Position numbers and translations under genes: made by a program. Below the pieces are notes generated by a model. It was not told where the DNA came from. It did not search any database and worked only from the letters and a program-made list of their open reading frames with translations. Shown here piece after piece: positions 44,710 to 53,673 of a stretch of DNA of 64,000 bases (within the stretch, counting starts at the first letter, position 1; the number at the start of each line of letters is the position of its first letter). This DNA is from Blastomonas sp. (lineage in GTDB: Bacteria > Pseudomonadota > Alphaproteobacteria > Sphingomonadales > Sphingomonadaceae), in the NCBI RefSeq assembly GCF_030373265.1, contig NZ_JAUCZC010000009.1, forward strand, positions 62,001-126,000, given 5' to 3'.

Positions 44710-46389
44710 ATGATCAAAACGCTGCTCAAGTTCGCTCCCATGACGCTTGTTCTGTTTGGCGCTGCCCAGGCTGGCGCGCAGGGGACGGCATCGCTTGATA
44801 TCCCGGATGTCTCCCCCCAACCCGTATCGCAAGCTACGATGCAGGACGTGACCCGGATGCTTGCCTCGGACGAATTTGAAGGTCGGGCGCCCGGCAGCGT
44901 CGGTGAACAGAAAACGATCGCGCTGCTGACCGAGCGTTTCGCCAAGGCGGGGCTGAAGCCGGGCAATGGCGATAGCTGGTTGCAGGCGGTGCCGCTGGTC
45001 AGCATCGAGGCGGGCAAGGTCAGCCCGCTGACGATCACAGGCGGCAAGACCCCGCTGTCGTTCGCTTATGGCACCGACATGGTCATCGGCAGCTACCGCC
45101 AGACACCGACCACCGACCTTGCGGGCAGCGATGTCGTGTTCGTCGGCTATGGCATCAACGCACCCGAAAAGGGCTGGAACGATTACGAAGGGCTCGACGT
45201 CAAGGGCAAGACCGTGGTCATCCTCGTCAACGATCCCGATTACGACAGCCCGGACCTGACCGGCGACTTCGGCGGCAAGGCGATGACCTATTATGGCCGC
45301 TGGACCTACAAATACGAAGAAGCCGCGCGCCAAGGTGCCGCCGCCGCGCTGATCGTGCACGATACCGTGCCCGCCGCCTATGGCTGGGGCGTGGTCGAAT
45401 CGAGCTGGACCGGTCCGCAGTTCTTCGCGCAGAGCGCCGACCAGGGCGCCAGCCAGACCCAGGCCAATGGCTGGATCCAGAAGTCCGCCGCCGAACAGCT
45501 GTTCGCGAGCGCGGGCAAGGATTTCGCCGTGTTGAGCCAGGCTGCCAAGGCCAAGGGCTTCAAGCCGGTGCCGCTGGGGGTCAAGGCCTCGGTATCCTTC
45601 GCCAACGCCATCGACACGACGATGTCCAACAACATCATCGGCATCCTGCCCGGTGCCAAGCGCCCCGACGAATATGTGCTCTACACCGCGCACTGGGATC
45701 ACCTCGGCCGCTGCAAGCCAGCGGCCGATGGCGATGACATCTGCAACGGCGCGGTCGACAATGCGACCGGCACCGCAGCGCTGGTGGCGCTCGCCGAAAC
45801 CTTCGCCAAGGCGGGCGCGCCCGACCGCAGCGTGGTGTTCCTGGCGGTGACCGCCGAGGAATCGGGGCTGCTGGGTTCGGCCTATTATGGTCAGAACCCG
45901 GTCTATCCGCTGGCAAAGACGGTCGGCGGCATCAACATGGATGCGTTTCTGGTGGCAGGGCCCGCGCGCAATGTCACGGTGGTCGGCAAGGGCAAGTCCG
46001 AACTCGAGGATTATCTCGATGCCGCGCTCACTTCGGCCAACCGCGTCGCGACCGCCGATCCGATGCCGCAGAACGGCTATTACTACCGCTCGGATCATTT
46101 CAGCCTCGCCAAGCAGGGCGTCCCGATGCTGTACATCGATGGCGGCGAGGACCTGATCGACGGTGGCACTGCGGCAGGCGCGGCGGCATCGAAGGACTAT
46201 TCGGCCAACCGCTATCACGGCCCCAAGGACGAATATAATCCGAACTGGGATTGGTCGGGCGTGATGGCCGACCTCTCGCTCTATTACCGCATCGGGCGTT
46301 CGCTGGCGATGTCGACAAGCTGGCCCAACTGGAACGAAGGCGACGAATTCCGCGCCACCCGCGACGCCAGCCGCGCAACCGCACAGTAA
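44710..46389 (+). CDS. Secreted M28 family metallopeptidase with PA-like insert
   Basis: A 559-residue exported peptidase. After a signal peptide (about 1-28) there is a protease-associated insert (about 120-280). The zinc-dependent catalytic part has YTAHWDHLGRC, NGAVDNATGTAALVALAE, TAEESGLLGSAYY, INMDAF and YRSDHFSLAKQGVPMLY, which supply the co-catalytic zinc ligands. It is probably an aminopeptidase in the periplasm or outside the cell. The start at MIKTLLKFAP gives a clean signal peptide. It is followed after ten bases by aguA, so they may share a transcript. Confidence 0.92.
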   Translation: MIKTLLKFAPMTLVLFGAAQAGAQGTASLDIPDVSPQPVSQATMQDVTRMLASDEFEGRAPGSVGEQKTIALLTERFAKAGLKPGNGDSWLQAVPLVSIEAGKVSPLTITGGKTPLSFAYGTDMVIGSYRQTPTTDLAGSDVVFVGYGINAPEKGWNDYEGLDVKGKTVVILVNDPDYDSPDLTGDFGGKAMTYYGRWTYKYEEAARQGAAAALIVHDTVPAAYGWGVVESSWTGPQFFAQSADQGASQTQANGWIQKSAAEQLFASAGKDFAVLSQAAKAKGFKPVPLGVKASVSFANAIDTTMSNNIIGILPGAKRPDEYVLYTAHWDHLGRCKPAADGDDICNGAVDNATGTAALVALAETFAKAGAPDRSVVFLAVTAEESGLLGSAYYGQNPVYPLAKTVGGINMDAFLVAGPARNVTVVGKGKSELEDYLDAALTSANRVATADPMPQNGYYYRSDHFSLAKQGVPMLYIDGGEDLIDGGTAAGAAASKDYSANRYHGPKDEYNPNWDWSGVMADLSLYYRIGRSLAMSTSWPNWNEGDEFRATRDASRATAQ

Positions 46390-46399
46390 GGACAATCCG

Positions 46400-47398
46400 G
46401 TGACGTACCGCATGCCCCCCGAATGGGCGCCGCAATCCTGGCTGTGGATCGGCTTTCCGCATCTTGCCGATGAGTGGCAGGGTTTCCTGTCAGCGGCGCA
46501 GGCCGAGATCGCAGCGTTTGCGCGCACCGTTGCCGAAAGCGGCCAGCCCGCGCGCCTGGTGTGTCCCAATGAGGCGTGCGCCGCCCTGGCGCGCGCGATG
46601 GCGGGCGATAAGGTGGATATCCGCATCCGTCATTACGGCGACATCTGGCTGCGCGACACCGGACCTTTGGTGGTCAGCGACAGTACCGGCGTGCTGCACG
46701 CCCGGCGCTTCGGCTTCAACGGCTGGGGCGGCAAATATGTCATGCCGGGCGATACCGAGATCGGCGACGCGCTCGCCAACGAGGCGGGGCTGCCGCAGTC
46801 GATGGCCGACTGGGTGCTCGAAGGCGGCGCGATCGATGTCGATGGCGAAGGGCTGGGCGTGACCACCGAACAGTGCCTGCTCAACCCCAACCGCAACCCG
46901 CATCTGTCGCGCGCCGACATCGAGGCGCGGCTGCATCGCGATCTGGGCATCGAGCGGCTGCTGTGGCTGGGCGACGGGCTGCTCAACGATCACACCGATG
47001 GCCATGTCGACAATCTTGCGCGCTTCGTCGCGCCGGGGACGCTGGCGCTGCCGGTGGCGGCGGGCGGTGATGACCCCAATGCGGCGGTCTATGCCAATGC
47101 CAAGGCGCGCGCCGAGGCCTTCGGGCTGACGGTCGTGCCCATCCCCTCGCCCGGCCTGGTCGAGCGCGTCGATGCCGAAGGCGAACTGAAGGTCCAGCCC
47201 GCAAGCCACATGAACTTCGCGATCACCACGCACGCGGTGATCGTGCCCACGTACGGCACCGCGTCCGACCAGCGCGCGGTCGAGGCAATCGCCGCGTGCT
47301 TCCCCGGTCGCAAGACGATCGGGCTGCGCGCCGATGCGGTGCTCGCCGGCGGCGGCAGTTTCCATTGCGCCAGCCAGCAGATGCCCACCTCCGCCTAG
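46400..47398 (+). CDS. aguA: Agmatine deiminase
   Basis: A 332-residue guanidino-group enzyme. MPPEWAPQSWLWIGFP begins the family, RDTGPLVV and DGHVDNLARFV are the substrate and catalytic regions, and Cys323 in GGGSFHCASQQ is the nucleophile. It converts agmatine to N-carbamoylputrescine. The GTG start is ten bases after the peptidase stop, with GGAC weakly placed upstream. The next step, aguB, is two genes downstream. Arginine decarboxylase is not in the window. Confidence 0.94.
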   Translation: MTYRMPPEWAPQSWLWIGFPHLADEWQGFLSAAQAEIAAFARTVAESGQPARLVCPNEACAALARAMAGDKVDIRIRHYGDIWLRDTGPLVVSDSTGVLHARRFGFNGWGGKYVMPGDTEIGDALANEAGLPQSMADWVLEGGAIDVDGEGLGVTTEQCLLNPNRNPHLSRADIEARLHRDLGIERLLWLGDGLLNDHTDGHVDNLARFVAPGTLALPVAAGGDDPNAAVYANAKARAEAFGLTVVPIPSPGLVERVDAEGELKVQPASHMNFAITTHAVIVPTYGTASDQRAVEAIAACFPGRKTIGLRADAVLAGGGSFHCASQQMPTSA

Positions 47399-47491
47399 CC
47401 CGCAGATCGATTGATCGCCTCGCCCGGCCGGGGTATAGCGCCGGTCAGGTTACTGCCTATATTCCCCAGAACCTAAAAGAGGATTGCCCCC

Positions 47492-48343
47492 ATGCGCCAT
47501 TTGATCATCCCTGCCCTGATTGCGGGCACCGCCCTGCCCTGCCTCGCTTTTGCCCAGCCCGCCTTCGCCGCCCAGGCGACCGACGCTGCTGCTGCATCGG
47601 CCATTGACGCCGCCGTCGCCGCCGATCTGCGTGGTGACGACAAGGCGCGCGACCAGTATCGCCATCCCAAGGAGACGCTCGCGTTCTTCCAGGTGAAGCC
47701 CGACATGGTGGTCGCCGAATATGCCGCCGATGCCGGCTGGTACAGCAAGATCCTGGCGCCGCTGACCGCGACCAACGGCAAATATGTCGCGCTCGGCGTA
47801 TCGCCCAGCAGCCCTTCGCTGAGCGCCGAGCGCAAGGCCACGATGGCAGCGTATCCAACCGCCTATCCCGAGCGCGCCGCCAAGGCGACCGGAGTGGGTG
47901 CGGACAAGATCCACGCCTATGTCGCGAACGCGGTACCCGCCGAGATGCAGGGCAAGATCGACCGCGTGCTGATCTTCCGCATGCTGCACAATCTGCAGCG
48001 TTCGGGCATCCTGGGCAGCGAGCTTGACGCAATCCACGCGTCGCTGGCCCCCGGCGGCATGGTCGGCGTCGTGCAGCATCGCGCCAAGGCCGATGCGCCT
48101 GCCGCCTATGTCGATGGATCCAAGGGCTATCTCAAAGAAGCCGATGTGATCGCCATGTTCGAAAAGCACGGCTTCGTGCTCGCGGGCAAGAGCGAGATCA
48201 ACGCCAACCCCAAGGACCCGGCCGACCACGCGCAGGGCGTCTGGACGCTTCCGCCCAATTACGCGCTCAAGGACGTGGACAAGGCCAAGTACGCCGCGAT
48301 CGGCGAATCCGACCGCATGACCCTGTTGTTCAAGAAGAAGTAA
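47492..48343 (+). CDS. Exported methyltransferase-like protein
   Basis: A 283-residue protein with a signal peptide (about 1-27, ending AFA-AQA) and a Rossmann-like methyltransferase core: VVAEYAADAGWYSKILAPL replaces the usual glycine-rich motif I, with LHNLQRSGILGSELDAIHASLAPGGMVGVVQHR after. The changed motif I leaves S-adenosylmethionine binding uncertain. Similar exported proteins occur in sphingomonads, without known function. It lies between aguA and aguB on the same strand, with 93 bases upstream and 10 downstream. Confidence 0.78.
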   Translation: MRHLIIPALIAGTALPCLAFAQPAFAAQATDAAAASAIDAAVAADLRGDDKARDQYRHPKETLAFFQVKPDMVVAEYAADAGWYSKILAPLTATNGKYVALGVSPSSPSLSAERKATMAAYPTAYPERAAKATGVGADKIHAYVANAVPAEMQGKIDRVLIFRMLHNLQRSGILGSELDAIHASLAPGGMVGVVQHRAKADAPAAYVDGSKGYLKEADVIAMFEKHGFVLAGKSEINANPKDPADHAQGVWTLPPNYALKDVDKAKYAAIGESDRMTLLFKKK

Positions 48344-48353
48344 GCCTGCACTG

Positions 48354-49202
48354 ATGACCGAGATCACCGTCGCCGCCTTGCAGCTCGCGCTGGGCGCAAG
48401 CGAAGCCGAAAACATCGAGGCGGTGACGGATCTGGTCGCCCATGCAGCCGACAAGGGGGCGCAGATCATCCTGCCCCCCGAGCTGTTCGAGGGGCCGTAT
48501 TTCTGCCGGGTGGAGGACGAAGCCCTGTTCGCGTCGGCGCGCCCGACCGCCGAGCACCCCAGCGTGCGCGCGATGGCCAAGCTGGCCAAGCAGCTCAAGG
48601 TCGCGATCCCGACCAGCTTCTTCGAGCGCGACGGGCCGCACCATTACAACTCGCTGGCGATGATCAACCCCGAAGGCGAGATCATGGGGGTGTACCGCAA
48701 AAGCCATATCCCCGACGGTCCGGGCTATGAAGAGAAATACTATTTCCGTCCCGGCAACACCGGGTTCAAGGTGTGGGATGTCTGCGGCACGCGGATCGGC
48801 GTCGGCATCTGCTGGGACCAATGGTACCCCGAATGCGCCCGCGCGATGGCGCTGATGGGGGCAGAGCTGCTGTTCTATCCCACCGCGATCGGCTCCGAAC
48901 CCTATGACTCCAGCCTCGACACCAGCCGGATGTGGCAGCGCGCGATGCAGGGCCATGCGGTCTCCAACTGCATGCCGGTGATCGCCAGCAACCGCATCGG
49001 CCAGGAAGGCGACCAGAGCTTCTACGGTCACAGCTTCATCACCAACCAATGGGGCGACAAGGTGCTCGAATACGGCGCGGAGGAAACCGGCGTGCTGGTC
49101 GCGACGCTAGACCTTGACCTCGCCCGCATGCACCGCGCCGGAATGGGCTTCTTCCGCGACCGCCGGCCGGAGCTTTACGGGCGGCTGGCGCAGGACGTTT
49201 GA
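48354..49202 (+). CDS. aguB: N-carbamoylputrescine amidase
   Basis: A 282-residue nitrilase-superfamily enzyme with its triad visible: Glu43 in LPPELFEG, Lys116 in YRKSHIPD, and Cys153 in GICWDQWYPE. It hydrolyses N-carbamoylputrescine to putrescine, CO2 and ammonia, completing the agmatine route begun by aguA. The start 10 bases after the methyltransferase-like gene suggests one transcript for all three. Full family length. Confidence 0.95.
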   Translation: MTEITVAALQLALGASEAENIEAVTDLVAHAADKGAQIILPPELFEGPYFCRVEDEALFASARPTAEHPSVRAMAKLAKQLKVAIPTSFFERDGPHHYNSLAMINPEGEIMGVYRKSHIPDGPGYEEKYYFRPGNTGFKVWDVCGTRIGVGICWDQWYPECARAMALMGAELLFYPTAIGSEPYDSSLDTSRMWQRAMQGHAVSNCMPVIASNRIGQEGDQSFYGHSFITNQWGDKVLEYGAEETGVLVATLDLDLARMHRAGMGFFRDRRPELYGRLAQDV

Positions 49203-49272
49203 CATAACGTCATCGAGGATCCGGCAGCCGTTGGCAAACCACGCCTCGGTTGCGCAATCGGTTCTCCGCAGC

Positions 49273-49343
49273 CCTGGGCCCCGGATCAAGTCCGGGGTGA
49301 CGGAAGTTTCAATCGTCATCCCGGACTTGATCCGGGACCCAGG
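49273..49343. repeat. Inverted intergenic repeat that runs into the UDG gene end
   Basis: A 30-base arm at 49273-49302 (starts CCTGGGCCCCGGATCAAG) faces its reverse complement at 49314-49343, with 28 of 30 positions matching and an 11-base spacer. It is the well-known 'ccggacttgatccgg' type of element scattered between genes in sphingomonads. The right arm includes the last codons and the stop of the UDG gene. Confidence 0.8.
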
Positions 49344-50014
49344 GTTGATCCCGCTGCACGGCCGTCGCGCACGCCGCAGGCGATTTCGAACACCTGTTCG
49401 AACATCGGCGCAGTCAGCCGTCCGGTGTTCGTGTTGTACCGGCTGCAGTGATAGCTGTCGATCAGCACCCTGCCCTCGCCGATATCGTGCACCGCGGCAT
49501 GGCCGAAGGGGTGATCGGCGAGCCGCAGCCCCCAGTGGCGCAGGAAGCTGTCGTGTGCGATCCGTCCCAGCGCGACGAACACGCCCAGGCTGGGGAGCGC
49601 GGCGATCTGTGCGGTCAGAAACCGGCGGCAGGTGTTGATCTCCTGCGGGGTCGGCTTGTTCTGCGGCGGCAGGCACTTGACCGAGTTGATGATCACCGCG
49701 CCGGTGAGCGCAAGCCCGTCGTCCAGCCGGCTGTCATAGCAATCGTTGCTCAGCCCGAACTTGGCCAGCGTCGCGAACAACAGGTCGCCGGCATAGTCGC
49801 CGGTGAACGGGCGTCCGGTGCGGTTGGCACCGTGCTTGCCCGGCGCCAGCCCGACGATCCCCAGCCAGGCGTCGGCATCGCCAAAGGCTGCCACCGGAGC
49901 GTTCCACCAATCGGGATATTCGGTCTGGCACGCGTGCCGGAGGGCCACCAGCCTGGGGCACAAGGGACAATCGCGCGGCGGCTCGGTATCGGGAATCGGG
50001 CTTACGTTGATCAC
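49316..50014 (-). CDS. Family 5 uracil-DNA glycosylase (UdgB-like)
   Basis: A 232-residue DNA-repair glycosylase. Four cysteines for a 4Fe-4S cluster are visible: Cys16, Cys19 (CPLCP), Cys114 and Cys129. The motif GLAPGKHGANRTGRPFTGDYAGDLL at 55-79 is of the UDGb kind, and the C-terminal DSYHCSRYNTNTGRLT region supplies the second motif. It removes uracil and perhaps other deaminated bases from DNA. The last nine residues (LGPGSSPG end) and the stop codon come from the inverted intergenic repeat, so the natural tail has been replaced. It is divergent from folK with 22 bases between starts. Confidence 0.9.
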   Translation of the reverse strand: MINVSPIPDTEPPRDCPLCPRLVALRHACQTEYPDWWNAPVAAFGDADAWLGIVGLAPGKHGANRTGRPFTGDYAGDLLFATLAKFGLSNDCYDSRLDDGLALTGAVIINSVKCLPPQNKPTPQEINTCRRFLTAQIAALPSLGVFVALGRIAHDSFLRHWGLRLADHPFGHAAVHDIGEGRVLIDSYHCSRYNTNTGRLTAPMFEQVFEIACGVRDGRAAGSTLGPGSSPG

Positions 50015-50036
50015 CCGTACCAGCTAGGTGCTGGGC

Positions 50037-50531
50037 ATGCGCGAGACAACCCATGCCACCTATCTGATCGCGCTGGGATCGAACCGTCGGCACCATCGCA
50101 TCGGCCCGCCCGAGCGGGTGCTGGAAGCCGCGATGGCGGCGCTGGCGGCGCAGGATATCGATATCCTTGCGCTTGCGCCGCCCATCCGCAGCCGCCCGAT
50201 CGGCCCATCGCAACGGCTCTATGCCAACAGCGCCGCGCTGATCCGCAGCGCGCTCGCCCCGGATGCCTTGCTGGCGCTGCTCAAGACGCTGGAGGCCCGC
50301 TTCGGGACCCGGCGCGGCCAGCGCTGGTCGGCGCGCACACTCGACCTCGACATCATCTGGTGGTCGGGCGGCACCTGGCATTCGCGCCATCCCGAGCTGA
50401 TCATCCCGCACCTCGCCTTTCGCGAGCGCCGCTTCGTGCTGCAGCCCGCGGCGGTGATCGCACCGCGCCTGCGTGATCCGGTCAGCGGGCGCAGTGTCGC
50501 CCAGTTGCTATACCGGCTCACGCGGGCTTGA
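50037..50531 (+). CDS. folK: 2-Amino-4-hydroxy-6-hydroxymethyldihydropteridine diphosphokinase
   Basis: A 164-residue HPPK of standard size. YLIALGSNRRHH at the start, RSRPIGPSQRLYANSAALI, and the signature RRGQRWSARTLDLDIIWW (with the metal-binding Asp-x-Asp) are intact. It transfers pyrophosphate from ATP to the pterin in folate synthesis. folB and folP are not nearby. The start at MRETTHATY is preferred to a GTG three codons upstream. Confidence 0.93.
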   Translation: MRETTHATYLIALGSNRRHHRIGPPERVLEAAMAALAAQDIDILALAPPIRSRPIGPSQRLYANSAALIRSALAPDALLALLKTLEARFGTRRGQRWSARTLDLDIIWWSGGTWHSRHPELIIPHLAFRERRFVLQPAAVIAPRLRDPVSGRSVAQLLYRLTRA

Positions 50532-50622
50532 CCCATCCCGGCTGCCCGACTAGGGGAGACGCCGCACCGGGGCGCGCCCCGGTCGACATCCGATGGCGCC
50601 ACACCGCTGCGCCACCCCTTAC

Positions 50623-50698
50623 GGGCCCTTAGCTCAGTCGGTAGAGCAACTGACTTTTAATCAGTAGGTCGCTGGTTCGAACCCAGCAGGGCTCACCA
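50623..50698 (+). tRNA. tRNA-Lys (anticodon TTT)
   Basis: A 76-base cloverleaf. Acceptor GGGCCCT pairs with AGGGCTC with one G-T. The D-arm is AGCTCAGTCGGTAGAGC. The anticodon arm is CTGACTTTTAATCAG with TTT, the T-arm is CTGGTTCGAACCCAG, and CCA is encoded at the end. No integrase or attachment-site duplication is seen next to it. Confidence 0.98.
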
Positions 50699-50786
50699 TA
50701 TCGTTTCTGCAAGGCAAGCACTCAGGCAATCGGGCACAAGGGCGCTGCCCGCGTCGCTCTTGCCGCGTGCGCAGAGCGCGCAATTT

Positions 50787-52460
50787 TCAGACGTTCGAGG
50801 ATCGTGCGGGGCGGGCGGCGCGGTCGGCCGAGGGGGCAAGGCTGGCGCCGAGGCTCAAGGCCACGGCTTCGGCGATCTTGATGCCATCCACCGCTGCCGA
50901 CAGGATGCCGCCGGCATAGCCTGCCCCTTCGCCGGCAGGAAACAGCCCGCGTGTGTTCAGGCTTTGCAGATTGTCGCCGCGGGTGAAGCGGATCGGTGAG
51001 GAGGTGCGGGTCTCGACACCGGTCATCAGCACGTCGGGATGGTCATAGCCCGGGATCTGGCGGCCGAAGACGGGCAGTGCCTCGCGCATCGCGGTGACCG
51101 CATAGTCGGGCAGGCACTGCGCCAGATCGGTCATGTGCACGCCCGGCTTGTAGGAGTTAACGACCGACCCAAGCGCTTCTGAGGGGCGTCCTGCAAGGAA
51201 GTCGCCCAGTCTTTGCGCCGGGGCCTGGTAGTTCGATCCGCCCGCGACATAGGCCAAGGATTCCCAGTGGCGCTGCAGCGCGATTCCCGCGAGCGGATCG
51301 CCGGGAAAGTCGCGCGCCGGATCGATCGCGACGACCAGCCCGGAGTTCGCGTTGCGCTCGTTGCGCGAATACTGGCTCATGCCGTTGGTGGCGACGCGGC
51401 CTTCCTCGGACGTTGCCGCCACCACGGTGCCGCCGGGGCACATGCAGAAGCTGTAGACGGTCCGGTCATTCTTGCAGTGGTGCGAGATGTGATATTCGGC
51501 CGCACCCAGGATCGGATGGCCGGCGTCGTGCCCGAACCTCGCCTTGTCGATCCACGATTGCGGGTGCTCGATCCTTACCCCGATCGAAAACGGCTTGGCT
51601 TCGACATGAACGCCTGCCGCATGCAGCATCGCAAAGGTGTCGCGCGCGCTGTGACCGATGGCGAGCACGACATGGTCGGCCTCGAGATAGTCGCCGGTGC
51701 TCAAATGGACTCCGCGAACGTGGCGCTCGCCCTGCGCATCGGTGGTGATATCGATGCCATCGACGCGGTTCGAGAAGCGGTATTCGCCGCCAAGCTCCTC
51801 GATGCTATTGCGCATGCTCTCGACCATCGTCACCAGCCGGAATGTCCCGATATGCGGATGCGCCTCGGTGAGGATCTCGGCCGGTGCGCCGGCCTTGACG
51901 AACTCGGTCAGCACCTTGCGGTCGCGATTGCACGGATCCTTGATCCGGCTGTAGAGCTTGCCGTCGGAGAAGGTTCCCGCGCCGCCCTCGCCGAACTGGG
52001 CGTTCGATTCCGGGTTGAGCACCCCGCGCCGCCACAGTCCCCAGGTATCCTTGGTCCGCTCGCGCACCACCTTGCCCCGGTCGAGGATGATCGGGCGAAA
52101 CCCCATCTGGGCCAGGATCAGCCCGGCAAAAAGCCCGCACGGCCCTGCGCCGATGACGACGGGCCTTTTGGCCCCGCTATTCTCCGGTGCTTTGGCGACG
52201 AGGTGATACCGCGGGTCCGGGGTGCGCTGGACGTTGTTGTCCTTGCGAAAGCGCGCCAGCACCGCCGCCTCGTCCTTCACGTTCACGTCGACCGAATAAA
52301 CCAGCATTATGTTGGTCTTGTCGCGCGCATCATGGCCGCGGCGCGCGACGACATGGCGCACCAGATCGCGCGGGCCAATTCGCAGCCGCTTGCAGATGGC
52401 TGCGGGCAGTGCCTCGTCCGGATGATGGAGCGGCAGGGACAGTTCGGTGATGCGCAACAT
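50787..52460 (-). CDS. FAD-dependent oxidoreductase (NAD(FAD)-utilising dehydrogenase family)
   Basis: A 557-residue flavoprotein. After an N-terminal domain of about 95 residues that fits this family only, the FAD Rossmann motif VVIGAGPCGLFAGLILAQMG is at about 100-120. GEGGAGTFSDGKLYSR, an AIGHSARDTFAML strand and the C-terminal FPAGEGAGYAGGILSAAVDGIKIAEAV FAD loop follow. It resembles uncharacterised FAD dehydrogenases conserved in many bacteria. The substrate is unknown. AAGG before the ATG supports the start. It stands between tRNA-Lys and a hydrolase, apparently alone. Confidence 0.9.
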   Translation of the reverse strand: MLRITELSLPLHHPDEALPAAICKRLRIGPRDLVRHVVARRGHDARDKTNIMLVYSVDVNVKDEAAVLARFRKDNNVQRTPDPRYHLVAKAPENSGAKRPVVIGAGPCGLFAGLILAQMGFRPIILDRGKVVRERTKDTWGLWRRGVLNPESNAQFGEGGAGTFSDGKLYSRIKDPCNRDRKVLTEFVKAGAPAEILTEAHPHIGTFRLVTMVESMRNSIEELGGEYRFSNRVDGIDITTDAQGERHVRGVHLSTGDYLEADHVVLAIGHSARDTFAMLHAAGVHVEAKPFSIGVRIEHPQSWIDKARFGHDAGHPILGAAEYHISHHCKNDRTVYSFCMCPGGTVVAATSEEGRVATNGMSQYSRNERNANSGLVVAIDPARDFPGDPLAGIALQRHWESLAYVAGGSNYQAPAQRLGDFLAGRPSEALGSVVNSYKPGVHMTDLAQCLPDYAVTAMREALPVFGRQIPGYDHPDVLMTGVETRTSSPIRFTRGDNLQSLNTRGLFPAGEGAGYAGGILSAAVDGIKIAEAVALSLGASLAPSADRAARPARSSNV

Positions 52461-52618
52461 TGCGCAGCCTTAGAGACTGATCGCGCGAAATGCCAATCGC
52501 TCATGCGCGATCTGCTGAAGTCTCACCCCAGGAAAGCAGATTGATCGTTGCCTGAGCCTCGACGTGCTTTCGACACCGGGAGCCGGCGGCGTATCCGCTT
52601 GGCACGGCTTCGCAGCCC

Positions 52619-53410
52619 CTAGTGCAGGGCTGGTGTATCCGTAGCCTCCAGGATCACCCGGACGGTTTCGTCGGGCTGATCCCACATCGGAAAATGTCCG
52701 CTGCGCTCGAACCAGTGCATTGTTGCCGTGGGGAACGCCGCCATCGCGCGGTCAGCCTGTTGCGGAAGGCACAGCCGATCCTTGCGGCCCCAGCCGATGA
52801 CAATTGGCGCATCGGTATTGGCCGGGCCATGCTGGTTTGCCCCATTGGCAAGATCGCTCACGAGCGCATCGAAGGTGCCAGTGTCCGCTAAAGCCTTCAG
52901 TTCCTGCGCGATCAGCGCCGGATCCAACGCCCACGGCCTTGCTGAAAGCTGGAGCATGAGCGCGGTCCGACCTGCGATGTTGCTGGAAATGGCCGGAAGC
53001 GCGGGCCGCAATGCGCGGACCAGAGCGATCGATGCCGAGATCGTGGTTCTGAAAAACGTGCGCTCCCAGCCTTTCCAGAAGCCACCAGGGTCGAGCGCGA
53101 CGACCGCACCGGCGCGGCCGCGTCGCGCCATCTCGAGCACCAGCCGGGCGCCCATGGAACTGCCCACCATATCGATCGCCGTCAGGCCTTGCTCACCCAG
53201 CCAATCATCGAGGCTGCGCGCAAGGCCGTCAAACGTGCCACTGTCCGCTTGGGCGGCTGACTGTCCATGGCCTGGCAGATCGAGCGCGATAACCTCTCTG
53301 GTCTGCGCGAGCGCCGGCGAAATCGTGTTCCACGAGTTGATGCTTCCGCCCAGTCCGTGGACCAGCAGAAGGGGTTTGCCGCGACCGGTGCGCGTATGGT
53401 GGATGTTCAT
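52619..53410 (-). CDS. Alpha/beta hydrolase
   Basis: A 263-residue alpha/beta-fold hydrolase. The oxyanion HGLGGS is at 19-23. The nucleophile elbow is GSSMG with Ser85, the acid is probably in WGRKDRL, and the His is in ERSGHFPMWDQP near 243. There is no signal peptide, so it is cytosolic. Substrate unknown, and an ester or C-C bond are both possible for this fold. The 158 bases after it and the 263 before it hold no recognised gene. Confidence 0.88.
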   Translation of the reverse strand: MNIHHTRTGRGKPLLLVHGLGGSINSWNTISPALAQTREVIALDLPGHGQSAAQADSGTFDGLARSLDDWLGEQGLTAIDMVGSSMGARLVLEMARRGRAGAVVALDPGGFWKGWERTFFRTTISASIALVRALRPALPAISSNIAGRTALMLQLSARPWALDPALIAQELKALADTGTFDALVSDLANGANQHGPANTDAPIVIGWGRKDRLCLPQQADRAMAAFPTATMHWFERSGHFPMWDQPDETVRVILEATDTPALH

Positions 53411-53673
53411 GGGGTTACAACGCCGCTGAACGGTTTATGGTTCACCTCGACCCGCAATTGGCCAAGCTTTCGTGGACGTTCGCACGAACGGATATCTTGC
53501 GCCCTATCCGGATACGGCGAAAACTCTGCTGCCGCCAGCGATTGAGACCAAAATGTCTGGCGTCGGGTGGAAAACCGCCATCGGTGTTTCTATGTGTCGG
53601 ATGGCGCGGATCGTGTCTTCGCACCCGATGGCGGCCACCGCAGGCGGCTTTCACACACATGAGGGAAACAGTG

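Noticed and set aside
50623-50786. tRNA-Lys as an integration site for a mobile element
   Set aside because: There is no integrase, no direct repeat of the tRNA 3' end, and the flanking genes are ordinary.
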